The notes below the pieces were generated by a model, which was not told the origin of the DNA, made no database searches, and was given only the letters and a program-made list of their open reading frames with translations. Below, one piece after another: positions 26,046-35,410 of a DNA stretch of 64,000 nucleotides. Position 1 is the first letter of the stretch, and the number at the start of each line of letters is the position of its first letter. The DNA comes from Deltaproteobacteria bacterium (GTDB lineage: Bacteria > Desulfobacterota > Desulfobacteria > Desulfobacterales > Desulfosarcinaceae): contig JAHLLR010000016.1 in NCBI GenBank assembly GCA_020444075.1, positions 1-64,000 of the forward strand, written 5' to 3'. The translations under genes and the position numbers were made by a program.

Positions 26046-27626
26046 TTAAAATTCCAGCGGTGTAACGGTCTTGACCAGAGAGAGGTGCCGCATTTCCTCA
26101 ACCACCTCCTCAGGGATTGGGGTGTCGGTGGTCAGGAAAATGATATTGCGATCCCCTTCCTCCTCCTGGCCGACCTGCATTCTGCCGATATTGATGTTGT
26201 ATCGGCCCAGGGTGGTGCCGATTTCCCCGATGGAACCGGGCTTGTCAATGTTCTGGATCAACGCCATGTGGCCGTGTGGAATCATCTCCAGCCGGAACTT
26301 GTTGATCTTGACAATCCGCGGGTCCTTTTTACCGAAAATCGTACCGGACACGACACTTTCCATCTCGGTGGTAATCGCGCGGACGGTGATCTGGTTCACG
26401 TAATAGTCCGACTCGGCGCTGCTGGTTTCGGTCACCTTGATTCCTCGCTGCTGGGCCATGACCTGGGCATTGACAAAATTTACGTCATCTTTGACCACGG
26501 GCGTCAGGATGCCCTTGAGCACCGCCGTTGAAACAGGAGAGAGATCCAGATCTTTGAAATCACCGTGAAATTCAACGACCACCTCCTTGATGGGGCCTTG
26601 AACCAACTGGGCCTGGAGGCATCCCATGCGGTCGGCCAGGGTAAGGTAGGGGCCGATCTTTTCCAGCGCTTCGCCGGTTACCGAAGGCATGTTAACCGCA
26701 TTGGACACCGTACCGGCAGTCAGGAAATCGATGATCTGCCGGGCGATGGCCACGGCCACATTGGTCTGGGCTTCCCGGGTGGAAGCCCCCAGGTGGGGCG
26801 TACAGATCACCCGTTCGTGAGTGATGAGGGGGGACTGGCCCGGCGGTTCGGTTTCAAACACATCCAGCGCCGCTCCGGCCACTCTGCCGGAGACGATGGC
26901 ATCGTAAAGGTCACTTTCATCGACGATCCCGCCCCGTGCGCAGTTGATCACCATCACCCCGGGTTTCATCTTGTCGAAGGCATCTTTGTTGATCATCCCG
27001 ATGGTATTTTTCAGCTTGGGCACATGCACGGTAATATAGTCGGCCCGCTGGTAGAGGATGTCCAGATCCACGCTCTCGAATCCCGCCTTTTGAATCTGGT
27101 CCGGTGTGACAAAGGGGTCGTAGATAATCACGTTCATCTTCAGCCCACGGGCCCGGTCCGCCACGATAGCACCGATCTTACCGTACCCGATGACACCCAA
27201 CACTTTGTTAAAGATCTCCCGGCCCTGGAGTTTCTTTTTCTCCCACAGGCCTTCCCGCAGAGAAGCCGTTCCCGTGGGAATGTTACGGGTCAGGGCCAGC
27301 ATCATGGCAATCGCGTGCTCAGCCGTCGTTACCACGTTGCCCGTGGGCGTATTCATCACCACCACTCCCCGTCGGGTGGCTGCCGGAATATCCACATTGT
27401 CCAGTCCGATACCCGCCCGACCCACCACCTTCAGCCGCGAGGCCGCCTGCAACAGCTCTTCGGTCACCTTGGTGGCACTTCGAATCACCAGCGCGTCGTA
27501 ATCGGCAATGATCGCCTTGAGCGCCTCCGGATCCAGGCCGGTCTTCACATCCACATCGATACCCGGGGCCTCCTGAAGCATGCGAATTCCATCTTCACCC
27601 AGATTGTCACTGACCAGCACCTTCAT
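26046..27626 (-). CDS. serA: D-3-phosphoglycerate dehydrogenase
   Basis: 526 residues from the ATG at 27626, which has AAGGA eight bases upstream; another in-frame ATG lies nine bases earlier. The order is substrate domain, NAD-binding fold (LGVIGYGKIGAIVADRARG), the catalytic Arg in NCARGGIVDE, and the catalytic His in CTPHLGASTREAQ. An intervening (ASB) domain and a C-terminal ACT domain (HMALIQNIDKPGSIGEIGT) complete the long form, usually inhibited by serine. It begins serine synthesis from 3-phosphoglycerate. First gene of the serA-DUF1844-ispE-prs-rplY-pth run. Confidence 0.96.
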   Translation of the reverse strand: MKVLVSDNLGEDGIRMLQEAPGIDVDVKTGLDPEALKAIIADYDALVIRSATKVTEELLQAASRLKVVGRAGIGLDNVDIPAATRRGVVVMNTPTGNVVTTAEHAIAMMLALTRNIPTGTASLREGLWEKKKLQGREIFNKVLGVIGYGKIGAIVADRARGLKMNVIIYDPFVTPDQIQKAGFESVDLDILYQRADYITVHVPKLKNTIGMINKDAFDKMKPGVMVINCARGGIVDESDLYDAIVSGRVAGAALDVFETEPPGQSPLITHERVICTPHLGASTREAQTNVAVAIARQIIDFLTAGTVSNAVNMPSVTGEALEKIGPYLTLADRMGCLQAQLVQGPIKEVVVEFHGDFKDLDLSPVSTAVLKGILTPVVKDDVNFVNAQVMAQQRGIKVTETSSAESDYYVNQITVRAITTEMESVVSGTIFGKKDPRIVKINKFRLEMIPHGHMALIQNIDKPGSIGEIGTTLGRYNINIGRMQVGQEEEGDRNIIFLTTDTPIPEEVVEEMRHLSLVKTVTPLEF

Positions 27627-27735
27627 TACGGGCATCCTTGATTTAAGGGTTGTTGTTGGATGCGCATTTTAGTGAAAACCGATTGAACATTCAACCCATA
27701 TTTTGGTGACCGGCAGTTAACCAATCATGAAGCTT

Positions 27736-28125
27736 TCAACACCAGGGCTCCACGGCAGCCTGCTCGTTTTTCAAGATGGGCCTCCAGGTAACGCTATAAT
27801 GAATGTCCGCCTCCTGGTACCGAGGGGTAAAAACCGCCACGTAGAGAGCACCGGGAAGGTCGGGGAACGCCTCGACCCAAAGCACGTCATCCACATTGAG
27901 ATCGAAATCCATGCAAATCCGCTTTCCCATACTTTCGGCACAGCTGGTTTTGAATATGCCACCCTCCTTGCGAAAAGCCAGCAAGGCATAGGGACGGATG
28001 TGAGGATGCATGGGATCGCCGGATGAAAAATCAATGATCTTCACGTGCCAGGTGCAGGCATGGGCGGGGCTCGCCCCCGGGTCCTCTTTTCGTTCAAGCA
28101 TGTAAGAACCGTCAAAGATAATCAT
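27736..28125 (-). CDS. Hypothetical protein
   Basis: 129 residues, not recognised. The start is supported by AAGGGAG seven bases before the ATG. The sequence is a mix of short strands (TWHVKIIDFSSGD, YALLAFRKEGGIFKTS, ICMDFDLNVDDVLWVEAFPD, LYVAVFTP), suggesting a small beta-rich cytoplasmic domain without signal peptide or membrane segment. It has no metal-binding cysteine pattern. It lies upstream of serA on the same strand with a 109-bp gap and divergent from the acyl-CoA synthetase. Confidence 0.6.
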   Translation of the reverse strand: MIIFDGSYMLERKEDPGASPAHACTWHVKIIDFSSGDPMHPHIRPYALLAFRKEGGIFKTSCAESMGKRICMDFDLNVDDVLWVEAFPDLPGALYVAVFTPRYQEADIHYSVTWRPILKNEQAAVEPWC

Positions 28126-28382
28126 GCCGTCTCCCTTTTTGCCAATGGTGAGCCAGATAACAGTCTAAAGAATCAAACGGCTGACGGCAAACGTTTTTTC
28201 ACGACACCCCGGTCGTCCCCCGGCTTTGGCGGCAATCGCAGGGGCGGTGATTGACAATGGCGGTCATCGGGCTGCCGGCTTGACCATCCGCCGGCATTCT
28301 GTTATCTCCCCCCCCTTGGTTGATCAACACCCGCTACGCTGATAAATTACACGTCACCATCGAAAAACTAAGGATGACCACC

Positions 28383-29957
28383 ATGCTGATCACAGAGATT
28401 CTGGCCAGAAACGCCAGAATGTACGGCCGGGAAACCGCCCTTATCGAACGGGAACCGGAAAAAAATCGCCGTGTCGAAATCACTTGGAAAATCTTCGACG
28501 ACCAGGCCAACGCCATTGCCCAGGCGCTGATGGCCAGGGGCGTCAAAAAAGGGGACCGCGTGGTGCACCTGATGACGAACGGCATCCAATGGCTGCCCGC
28601 CTATTTCGGCATCCTCAGAACCGGTGCCTGGGCAGTTCCCTTGAATTTCCGTTTCGTCGCAAAAACGATCGCCAATTGCACCCACACCGCCGAGGCAAAG
28701 GCTTTCATCTTCGGCGAGGAGTTTATCGACCGGGTGACGGAAATCCGCGCCGACATTGAAAAAAGCGTCCGGACATTCATTTTTGCAGGACCGGAGAACA
28801 AGCGTCCCGTGTGGGCGGAAGCATTAGACCGGCTCATCGCCGATCATCGGGCCGAAGACCCGGAAGTGGCCATAGACATCTGCGATGATGCGGCCCTTTA
28901 CTTCACCTCCGGCACCACCGGCATACCCAAGGCCACCCGGTTGACGCACCGGAACCTGGAGCACGCCTGTTATGTGGAAAATCGCCACCACAACCAGACC
29001 CACAGAGACAATTTCCTTTGCATCCCCCCCCTGTATCACACGGGCGCCAAGATGCACTGGTTCGGCAATTTCGTCATGGGCGCAAAGGCGGTCATTCTCA
29101 AGGGCATCGAACCGCGGTGGATATTGGAAACCATCTCCGAGGAAAAGGTGACCATCGTCTGGCTGCTGGTGCCCTGGGCCATGGACCTGCTGCTGGCCAT
29201 CGAGAGCGGTGAACTGAAATTGAAAAACTACCAGTTGGACCAATGGCGGCTCATGCATATCGGGGCCCAACCGGTCCCCTCGAGCCTGATCAGGGAGTGG
29301 CGCAAAATTTTCTCCAACCACCAGTACGATACCAACTACGGTCTCACGGAAAGCACCGGTCCCGGCTGCATCCATTTGGGGATGGAAAACATGCACAAGG
29401 TGGGTGCCATCGGGGTTCCCGGTTTTGATTGGGAATTTCAGATTGTCGACGACCAATCGAACCCGGTTCCCCGGGGTAACCCGGGCGAACTGATCATCAA
29501 AGGACCCGGCGTCATGAAGGAGTATTACAAAAATCCGGAGGCCACGGCCGCTGCCATCGTAAACGGCTGGCTGCTCACCGGCGATGTGGCCCGGCAGGAT
29601 GAGGACGGTTTCATCTGGCTGGTGGACCGGAAAAAAGACGTGATCATCACCGGAGGAGAGAACATCTATCCGGTAGAGATCGAGAATTTTCTCGCGGGCC
29701 ATCCAAAGATTCAGGATGTGGCGGTCATCGGCCTGCCCAGTCTCAGGCTGGGAGAAATCACCACCGCGATCATCAAGGTTAAGAGCGGCTGTGACATGAC
29801 CAAATCGGAGGTGGAGGATTTCTGTGGTGCCCTGGCCCGCTATAAGCGTCCACGCAAAATCATTTTCGGCGACGTGCCGCGAAACCCCACGGGTAAGATC
29901 GAAAAGCCTGCACTGCGACGACGGTATGCCGGGCAAACGGAAAGATTTTCCATCTGA
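28383..29957 (+). CDS. AMP-forming acyl-CoA synthetase / ligase
   Basis: 524 residues from the ATG at 28383, which has AAGGA eight bases before it; earlier in-frame codons lack such a site. Adenylate-forming motifs are present in order: YFTSGTTGIPKAT (P-loop), TNYGLTESTGPG (A5), LLTGDVARQDEDGFIWLVDRKKD (A7/A8) and NPTGKIEKPALRRRY with the catalytic Lys. It activates a carboxylic acid, probably a fatty or aromatic acid, to its CoA thioester. It stands alone between divergent and convergent genes, so the substrate cannot be deduced. Confidence 0.88.
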   Translation: MLITEILARNARMYGRETALIEREPEKNRRVEITWKIFDDQANAIAQALMARGVKKGDRVVHLMTNGIQWLPAYFGILRTGAWAVPLNFRFVAKTIANCTHTAEAKAFIFGEEFIDRVTEIRADIEKSVRTFIFAGPENKRPVWAEALDRLIADHRAEDPEVAIDICDDAALYFTSGTTGIPKATRLTHRNLEHACYVENRHHNQTHRDNFLCIPPLYHTGAKMHWFGNFVMGAKAVILKGIEPRWILETISEEKVTIVWLLVPWAMDLLLAIESGELKLKNYQLDQWRLMHIGAQPVPSSLIREWRKIFSNHQYDTNYGLTESTGPGCIHLGMENMHKVGAIGVPGFDWEFQIVDDQSNPVPRGNPGELIIKGPGVMKEYYKNPEATAAAIVNGWLLTGDVARQDEDGFIWLVDRKKDVIITGGENIYPVEIENFLAGHPKIQDVAVIGLPSLRLGEITTAIIKVKSGCDMTKSEVEDFCGALARYKRPRKIIFGDVPRNPTGKIEKPALRRRYAGQTERFSI

Positions 29958-30026
29958 TCGAGATAGGCGGATCGAGTCACCACGACCGGGGTAACCGGAA
30001 TCACCCGGCGTTGGTTTTCCATACAG

Positions 30027-30060
30027 AAAAACCCGCAACCTTAACAGGTGCGGGTTTTTT
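30027..30060. terminator. Bidirectional terminator between the acyl-CoA synthetase gene and dnaK
   Basis: AAAAACCCGCA (30027-30037) and TGCGGGTTTTT (30049-30059) form a stem with A-run and T-run flanks, so it can stop transcripts from both convergent genes (ends at 29957 and 30106). Confidence 0.93.
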
Positions 30061-30105
30061 AATCTCGAAAGCGAGAACTTACCTCTCCTTCAAAATGGTA
30101 CAGAC

Positions 30106-32034
30106 CTACTTTTTGTCTTTCACCTCTTCGAAATCGGCATCCACCACATCGTCATCCGCGCCCTTCCCCCCGGCATCCGCCGCACCGGCATCCGGCCCGG
30201 GATCGCCCGCACCGCCGGCACCCGCTTCGGAGGCCTGCTTATACATGGCTTCAGCGACCTTGTGGGATGCCTGGGTCAGCTCTTCACTCAGCCGTTGAAT
30301 CTCCTTGACATCGTCGCCTTCCATGGCCTTCTTGAGGGCCGTCGAGGCGGCTTCGATTTTACTGCGAGTTCCGGCATCCACCTTCTCGCCAAGGTCCTTC
30401 AAGGACTTTTCAGTCGAATAGATAAGCGTATCGGCGTGATTTCGGGCTTCAACCAGTTCCTTTTTCTTCTTGTCCTCATCCGCATGCAATTCGGCATCTT
30501 TGATCAGGTTGTCGATCTCGGCTTTGGAAAGGCCGCTGGACGCCGTAATCTGAATGGACTGTTCCTTGCCCGTAGCCATATCCTTGGCGGAGACATTGAC
30601 GATGCCGTTGGCATCGATATCAAACGTCACCTCGATCTGGGGAACACCGCGGGGGGCAGGAGGTATGCCAACCAGCTCAAACCGTCCCAGCGTCTTATTG
30701 CTGGCAGCCATCTCCCTCTCGCCCTGGAGCACATGGATGGAAACCGCCGGCTGGCTGTCCGCCGCCGTGGAGAAGACCTGGCTCTTGCGGGTCGGGATGG
30801 TGGTATTCTTCTCGATGAGCCGCGTCATGATTCCTCCCAGGGTTTCGATTCCCAATGAAAGCGGTGTGACATCCAGCAGGAGCACGTCCTTCACATCGCC
30901 CTTGAGCACGCCGCCCTGAATGGCCGCACCCAGCGCCACCACCTCGTCGGGGTTGACGCCCTTATGGGGTTCTTTTCCGAAAAGCCGTTTGACCCGCTCC
31001 TGGACCGCCGGCATCCGGGTCATGCCACCGACCAGAATGACTTCGTCGATTTCCCCGGTGGAAAGGCCGGCATCCTTGAGCGCAGTCCGGCAGGGAGGCT
31101 CCAGTTTGTCCAGCAGATCGGCAACCAGGCCTTCCAGCTTGGCCCGGGTGATCTTGATATTCAAGTGTTTGGGACCACTGGCATCGGCAGTGATGAAGGG
31201 CAGATTCACATCGGTTTCCATGGATGAGGAGAGTTCCATCTTGGCCTTTTCGGCCGCTTCTTTGAGCCGCTGCAGCGCCATTTTATCACTTCTCAGGTCG
31301 ATGCCCTGGTCCTTTTTGAACTCGTCGGCCAGAAAATCGATGATCCGCAAATCGAAATCCTCACCGCCCAGGTGGGTGTCACCGTTAGTGGCTTTAACTT
31401 CAAAAACGCCTTCGCCGATTTCCAGAATGGAAATATCGAAAGTTCCGCCGCCTAGGTCGAATACGGCTATCTTCTCCTCTTTGCGTTTATCCAGGCCGTA
31501 GGCCAGTGAAGCAGCCGTGGGCTCGTTAATGATGCGGAGTACATTGAGGCCGGCAATTTTTCCGGCATCTTTGGTGGACTGACGCTGGCTGTCGTTGAAG
31601 TAGGCCGGTACGGTGATCACCGCATCCGTCACCGGTTCTCCCAGGTAGTCCTCGGCATATTTTTTGATATATGCCAGGATGAACGATGAAATTTCCGCCG
31701 GGCTGTGGAGTTTCCCCCTTAAATCGATGCGAACATCGCCGTTTTCGGCCTGTTTGACGTGGTAAGGGAGGATTTTGGTGTCTTTTTGAACCTCGGGAGA
31801 TGAAAATTTTCTGCCGATCAATCGTTTGACTGCAAAAACCGTGTTCTCCGGGTTGGTGATGGCCTGTCGCTTGGCGATCTGTCCCACCATTCGCTCACCG
31901 CTTTCGCTGACAGCCACAATGGAAGGTGTCGTTCGCCCGCCTTCCGGGTTGGTGATCACTTTGGCGTCGCCCCCCTCCATGATGGCCACACAGGAGTTGG
32001 TGGTCCCGAGATCAATTCCGATAATCTTGCCCAT
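30106..32034 (-). CDS. dnaK: Hsp70 chaperone DnaK
   Basis: 642 residues. [13 protein letters not shown] (phosphate 1), [15 protein letters not shown] (phosphate 2) and [13 protein letters not shown] (adenosine loop) define the ATPase. The linker [19 protein letters not shown] leads into the substrate-binding domain, and the C-terminus ends in a Gly/Ala-rich stretch and an acidic EEVKDKK tail. It works with GrpE (48 bp upstream) and J proteins; no full-length dnaJ follows, and only the J-domain protein at 15166 is in the window. Confidence 0.98.
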   Translation of the reverse strand: MGKIIGIDLGTTNSCVAIMEGGDAKVITNPEGGRTTPSIVAVSESGERMVGQIAKRQAITNPENTVFAVKRLIGRKFSSPEVQKDTKILPYHVKQAENGDVRIDLRGKLHSPAEISSFILAYIKKYAEDYLGEPVTDAVITVPAYFNDSQRQSTKDAGKIAGLNVLRIINEPTAASLAYGLDKRKEEKIAVFDLGGGTFDISILEIGEGVFEVKATNGDTHLGGEDFDLRIIDFLADEFKKDQGIDLRSDKMALQRLKEAAEKAKMELSSSMETDVNLPFITADASGPKHLNIKITRAKLEGLVADLLDKLEPPCRTALKDAGLSTGEIDEVILVGGMTRMPAVQERVKRLFGKEPHKGVNPDEVVALGAAIQGGVLKGDVKDVLLLDVTPLSLGIETLGGIMTRLIEKNTTIPTRKSQVFSTAADSQPAVSIHVLQGEREMAASNKTLGRFELVGIPPAPRGVPQIEVTFDIDANGIVNVSAKDMATGKEQSIQITASSGLSKAEIDNLIKDAELHADEDKKKKELVEARNHADTLIYSTEKSLKDLGEKVDAGTRSKIEAASTALKKAMEGDDVKEIQRLSEELTQASHKVAEAMYKQASEAGAGGAGDPGPDAGAADAGGKGADDDVVDADFEEVKDKK

Positions 32035-32081
32035 CTGATGTTCCTCCTTACCTTCGACTTATCCTTGAAAATAGTGATGAA

Positions 32082-32714
32082 TTATGCGTTGGTATCAACC
32101 GATCTTTCAGCTGGTTGCCCGTTCTGGACGGCCTTCGAGACCACCACCATGGCAGGGCGGAGCAGCCGGTCATGAATCAAATATCCCTTTTGAAATTCCT
32201 GGACCACCGTGTTGGGCGGCTGGTCGGTACTCTCCTCTTGACACATGGCCTGATGAAAGGCCGGATCAAAGGATTCTCCCAATGCCTGGATGGGGCTGAC
32301 GTAATGCCTTTCGAGAATTTTGTTGATTTCAGCCAGGGTCAAGGACACCCCGTCAACCAGACGCTGGTCGTTTTCGTTCTCCGGAGCGGCTGAGGCAATG
32401 GCCCGTTCCAGATTGTCCACAACGCTGAGCAATTCCCGAATCAGGTTCTCGGTGGCATACTTTCTGATATCGTCCAATTCACGGGCAGAGCGCTTTTTGA
32501 AATTTTCGAGCTCGGCCGCCATCCGAAGCATGCGGTCGCGATTTTCATCGGCTTCAGCCTGCGCTGCGGTTAGTTTTTCTTCAAGATCCTTCAGTGGATC
32601 AACGGACTCTGCCGGTTCATCAGTTGCATTGCCCGGGTCCGGAGTCGTTGATGGGGGTTCTTGTGGTGTTGTATCGTTCTCGTCATCAATCACAATCTTT
32701 GTCTTTTTTGCCAT
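32082..32714 (-). CDS. grpE: Nucleotide exchange factor GrpE
   Basis: 210 residues. The N-terminal 40 residues are acidic and Pro/Thr-rich; a long coiled coil (about 45-110) leads to the compact beta domain with GESFDPAFHQAMCQEES and VVQEFQKGYLIHDRLLRPAMVVVSK, the GrpE signature. It speeds ADP release from DnaK. The operon is grpE-dnaK. The Shine-Dalgarno is AGGAG close to the ATG. Confidence 0.97.
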   Translation of the reverse strand: MAKKTKIVIDDENDTTPQEPPSTTPDPGNATDEPAESVDPLKDLEEKLTAAQAEADENRDRMLRMAAELENFKKRSARELDDIRKYATENLIRELLSVVDNLERAIASAAPENENDQRLVDGVSLTLAEINKILERHYVSPIQALGESFDPAFHQAMCQEESTDQPPNTVVQEFQKGYLIHDRLLRPAMVVVSKAVQNGQPAERSVDTNA

Positions 32715-32835
32715 CAGCTCCTGTGTCTCCTGGTTTCACTGGATTTTCTTATCTTCACGGCCGGTGGGTTCCCGGTCGGTCCGAAACGCTTGAAATTTAA
32801 GCGGTTGACTACGACCAGGTCCGCAAAGTTGATAA

Positions 32836-32863
32836 AAAATAAGACCAGATGGTGGCTTGTCAA
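32836..32863 (-). promoter_or_regulatory. Candidate sigma-70-type promoter of grpE-dnaK
   Basis: Read on the minus strand, TTGACA (32863-32858) is followed after 16 bases by TATTTT (32841-32836), about 120 bp before grpE. No CIRCE repeat or sigma-32 consensus was seen. Confidence 0.4.
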
Positions 32864-32940
32864 GGACAAGTCCGGCCTTCTCCAACTAATAATAATTAAT
32901 TGTAAATCTGATGGGTTGGACAGATACTAGCAGAAGAGAT

Positions 32941-33189
32941 GGTTGTGCACCCCCCGTCGAGCTGATCCGAAAAATCGGAGCCACAACATGACCGGGATCG
33001 ATCCACGACACAGACCGCATCCCTTATCGCTGCTTCCTTCCGGACCTGACGAGGTTCGAGACCGTCTGTTGCGCGGCGGCCGGTCAAAATGACCTGATTT
33101 TCTCGGGATCAACCCTGAGGGGGGAATTCAGCCCCGCATGAAGCGGATTTCGGGTATAGGGCACCGCTGGCTCCCCGCCTAGCACAACC
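32941..33189 (-). ncRNA. ffs: Signal recognition particle RNA, large type with Alu domain
   Basis: On the minus strand, GTCAGGTCCGGAAGGAAGCA (helix 8 and the GGAA tetraloop that bind Ffh) is unmistakable at about 33030-33051. The 5' part reads GTGCTAGGCGGGGAG then AGCGGTGCCC, the Alu-domain core seen in the Bacillus scRNA. The 5' end GGTTGTGC (33189-33182) is complementary to the 3' end GCACAACC (32948-32941). Inner helices GACCGG/CCGGTC and ACAGAC/GTCTGT close the S domain. The RNA is about 250 nt, more than twice the E. coli 4.5S RNA. Several short frames overlap it and are not genes. Confidence 0.92.
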
Positions 33190-33198
33190 GGAGCCCCT

Positions 33199-33225
33199 AT
33201 AGTATGATCCTTGCTTCTTTTACAA
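33199..33225 (-). promoter_or_regulatory. Candidate promoter of the SRP RNA
   Basis: On the minus strand TTGTAA (33225-33220) and TACTAT (33204-33199) are 15 bases apart, placing the start at about 33192-33197 (GGGGCTCC), just outside the terminal helix of the RNA. Confidence 0.5.
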
Positions 33226-33499
33226 GAGATAAGTGCAGATCTTTTTCATCCGGCAGGACTGAAACCACCTATGCACCGCAGGTTGAATTTTAATTCGAGT
33301 GGTCTGCGTCCCTTCATGCGACATTCTGCATCGGGCCGTTGACAATGCATGCAATGCAGCCATTCAAATCGTCCATGAAACGCATCGCCAGGAACTGCCC
33401 GGCCGGCTCTGCGGTATTGACTTCTCTTTAGCCATGCAATAGAGCAGGAGTTACACGTTGTTGAGAACAACCCTTACCACAGATTGGGAGGTACCGATA

Positions 33500-33889
33500 A
33501 TGGCACGAACCATTACTGCGATCACCTTGTTGTCTGCCCTGCTTTTCACAGCAGGCTGTGCCGCCATTGTTGTTGGCGCCGGGACCGGGGCCGGTGTTTA
33601 CACCTGGGTCAAAGGAGAATTGATCCGCTCCTACGCGAAAGACTTTACCCACACCGAAAACGCAACTCTCCAGAGCCTGAACTACCTGAAAATCACTATT
33701 GAGGAGAAAACCCAGACAGGCAGTGAAACCACGATCAAGGCACGCCAGAGCGACGGCTCCCCGGTGACGGTAAACATCCGGACCGTCCGCTATGACATGA
33801 CCGAAGTTGCCGTCAGATGCGGTTATGTCGGCTTCTGGGATCGGAAAAACGCCGAACTGATTCATGCCACCATCCTCAACACCATCTGA
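33500..33889 (+). CDS. DUF3568 family lipoprotein
   Basis: 129 residues from the ATG at 33500, set by GGGAGG eight bases upstream. A lipoprotein signal (MARTITAITLLSALLFTAGC) has its lipobox Cys at residue 20; it is followed by a Gly-rich AAIVVGAGTGAGVYTWVKGEL and a beta domain (SLNYLKITIEEKTQTGSETTIKARQ...VNIRTVRYDMTEVAVRCG) as in DUF3568. It is anchored to the outer or inner membrane in the periplasm; function unknown. Its last 26 bp overlap the start of tilS. Confidence 0.82.
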   Translation: MARTITAITLLSALLFTAGCAAIVVGAGTGAGVYTWVKGELIRSYAKDFTHTENATLQSLNYLKITIEEKTQTGSETTIKARQSDGSPVTVNIRTVRYDMTEVAVRCGYVGFWDRKNAELIHATILNTI

Positions 33890-35336
33890 CCCGAATAACC
33901 TTCTGTCCACGGTTGAACAAACGCTGGCCACCCACCATATGATTGATCCGGGAGACCGGGTGCTGGTGGGGGTTTCCGGCGGGCCGGATTCCATGGCACT
34001 GCTGCACCTGCTGAGCCGGCTGGCAAACGATCTAAAGGTTGGGATCGGTGTGGCCCATCTGAACCATTGCCTGCGGGGAGCATCGGCTGCCAGAGATGCC
34101 GAGGTGGTGCGTCGGGCAGCGGCAGGATTACGATATTCCTGCCATATCGGCCATGCCCGTGTATTAAAGGTAAAACAGCAGCTGGGGCTCTCCCTGGAAG
34201 AGGCGGCCCGCCGGATACGCTACGCCTTTTTCAATAAAACCATGGCCAACGCCGGTTACAACAAGCTGGCACTTGGCCACCAGTCGGATGACAACGCCGA
34301 GCAGATGCTGATGGCCTTGTTGCGTGGAACCGGACCGCGAGGGCTTTCGGGTATCTCCCCGGTGCGGGAAAAACACATTATCCGTCCCCTGATCAATGCC
34401 CGCCGCTCGCAGATCGAAACGTTCATTGCACAAGAAGGTATCCCCTGCGTTCTGGATGCATCCAACGATGACCTCCGGTTTATGCGCAACCGCATCCGGC
34501 ACCGCCTGCTGCCCCTTCTGTCATCCGAGTACAACCCGCGCATTGAAACGCATCTGAACCAGCTCGCCGATGTGATGCGTACTGAAGAGACATGGATTGA
34601 CGGGCTGGTGGCGGCCGAATACGAACACGCCTTGATCAATCACGAGAAGGGAACCATCACCCTCTCCGTCGATGCCGTGATTCTGGCCCACCCCGCCCTG
34701 GCCCGCCGCCTGGTGCGAAAGGCCATCGAGGAACTCACCGGCACCCTGCGCCGGATCACTTTCTCCCACGTCCAAGCCGTGCTGCACATGCTGACGGACG
34801 GATGCGGTGAAAAAGGGCTGCATCTGCCCGGCGGTATCCGTGCCCGTCGAACCGGTGACCGGCTGATGCTGGTAATAGCACCCGGACGTTGCCGGAGCGC
34901 CGTCGATCCAGCGATTGAAGGGAAAGCGGTATCGACGAGGGTAATTGCCCCGCCATTTCCTCCTACCGTTAAAATCCAGGCAATGGATATCGGTCTGCGA
35001 TTTTCCACCTGCCGGCCAGACCAGTTGCCCCAGTGGTCCGATGTAGGACGGAACCAGGCCTATTTCGATCTGGCGCGGCTATCCCTTCCATTGACGGTCC
35101 GCCCGGCGATTCCCGGTGACCGGTTCACGCCCCTGGGTGCCGCCGGTTCCCAAAAATTGAAAAAGTTCTTCATCGATCACCGGATTCATCGGCAGTGCAG
35201 GGTCATGGCCCCGGTGCTGGCGGACAAACAGCGCATCATCTGGCTGGTGGGGCAGCGCATCGATGATCATGTGAAAGTGACCGCGGATACATCTGAAGTC
35301 CTCTGCGTTGAATTTTTCTTGATTGACACCCGATGA
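33864..35336 (+). CDS. tilS: tRNA(Ile)-lysidine synthetase
   Basis: 490 residues. The PP-loop VGVSGGPDSMALLHLL binds ATP, VAHLNHCLRG and LALGHQSDDNAEQMLMALLRGTG are the N-type ATPase motifs, and RFMRNRIRHRLLPLL precedes the middle domain. The C-terminal TilS_C domain (TVRPAIPGDRFTPLGAAGSQKLKKFFIDHRI) is complete. It converts C34 of tRNA-Ile(CAU) to lysidine. The start overlaps the lipoprotein gene; a later in-frame ATG at 33939 is less likely because it would drop conserved helix 1. Followed by ftsH, a common arrangement. Confidence 0.94.
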   Translation: MPPSSTPSDPNNLLSTVEQTLATHHMIDPGDRVLVGVSGGPDSMALLHLLSRLANDLKVGIGVAHLNHCLRGASAARDAEVVRRAAAGLRYSCHIGHARVLKVKQQLGLSLEEAARRIRYAFFNKTMANAGYNKLALGHQSDDNAEQMLMALLRGTGPRGLSGISPVREKHIIRPLINARRSQIETFIAQEGIPCVLDASNDDLRFMRNRIRHRLLPLLSSEYNPRIETHLNQLADVMRTEETWIDGLVAAEYEHALINHEKGTITLSVDAVILAHPALARRLVRKAIEELTGTLRRITFSHVQAVLHMLTDGCGEKGLHLPGGIRARRTGDRLMLVIAPGRCRSAVDPAIEGKAVSTRVIAPPFPPTVKIQAMDIGLRFSTCRPDQLPQWSDVGRNQAYFDLARLSLPLTVRPAIPGDRFTPLGAAGSQKLKKFFIDHRIHRQCRVMAPVLADKQRIIWLVGQRIDDHVKVTADTSEVLCVEFFLIDTR

Positions 35337-35410
35337 TGGTTAATATGATCCTAACAGAAAATCCGGAAACCGCTTACCATGCCTGAAGCATCGCGAGGAG
35401 GAAATCACTT

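Noticed and set aside
32896-33112. Two short minus-strand frames of 61 and 63 codons
   Set aside because: They overlap the SRP RNA and have no ribosome-binding site or family features.
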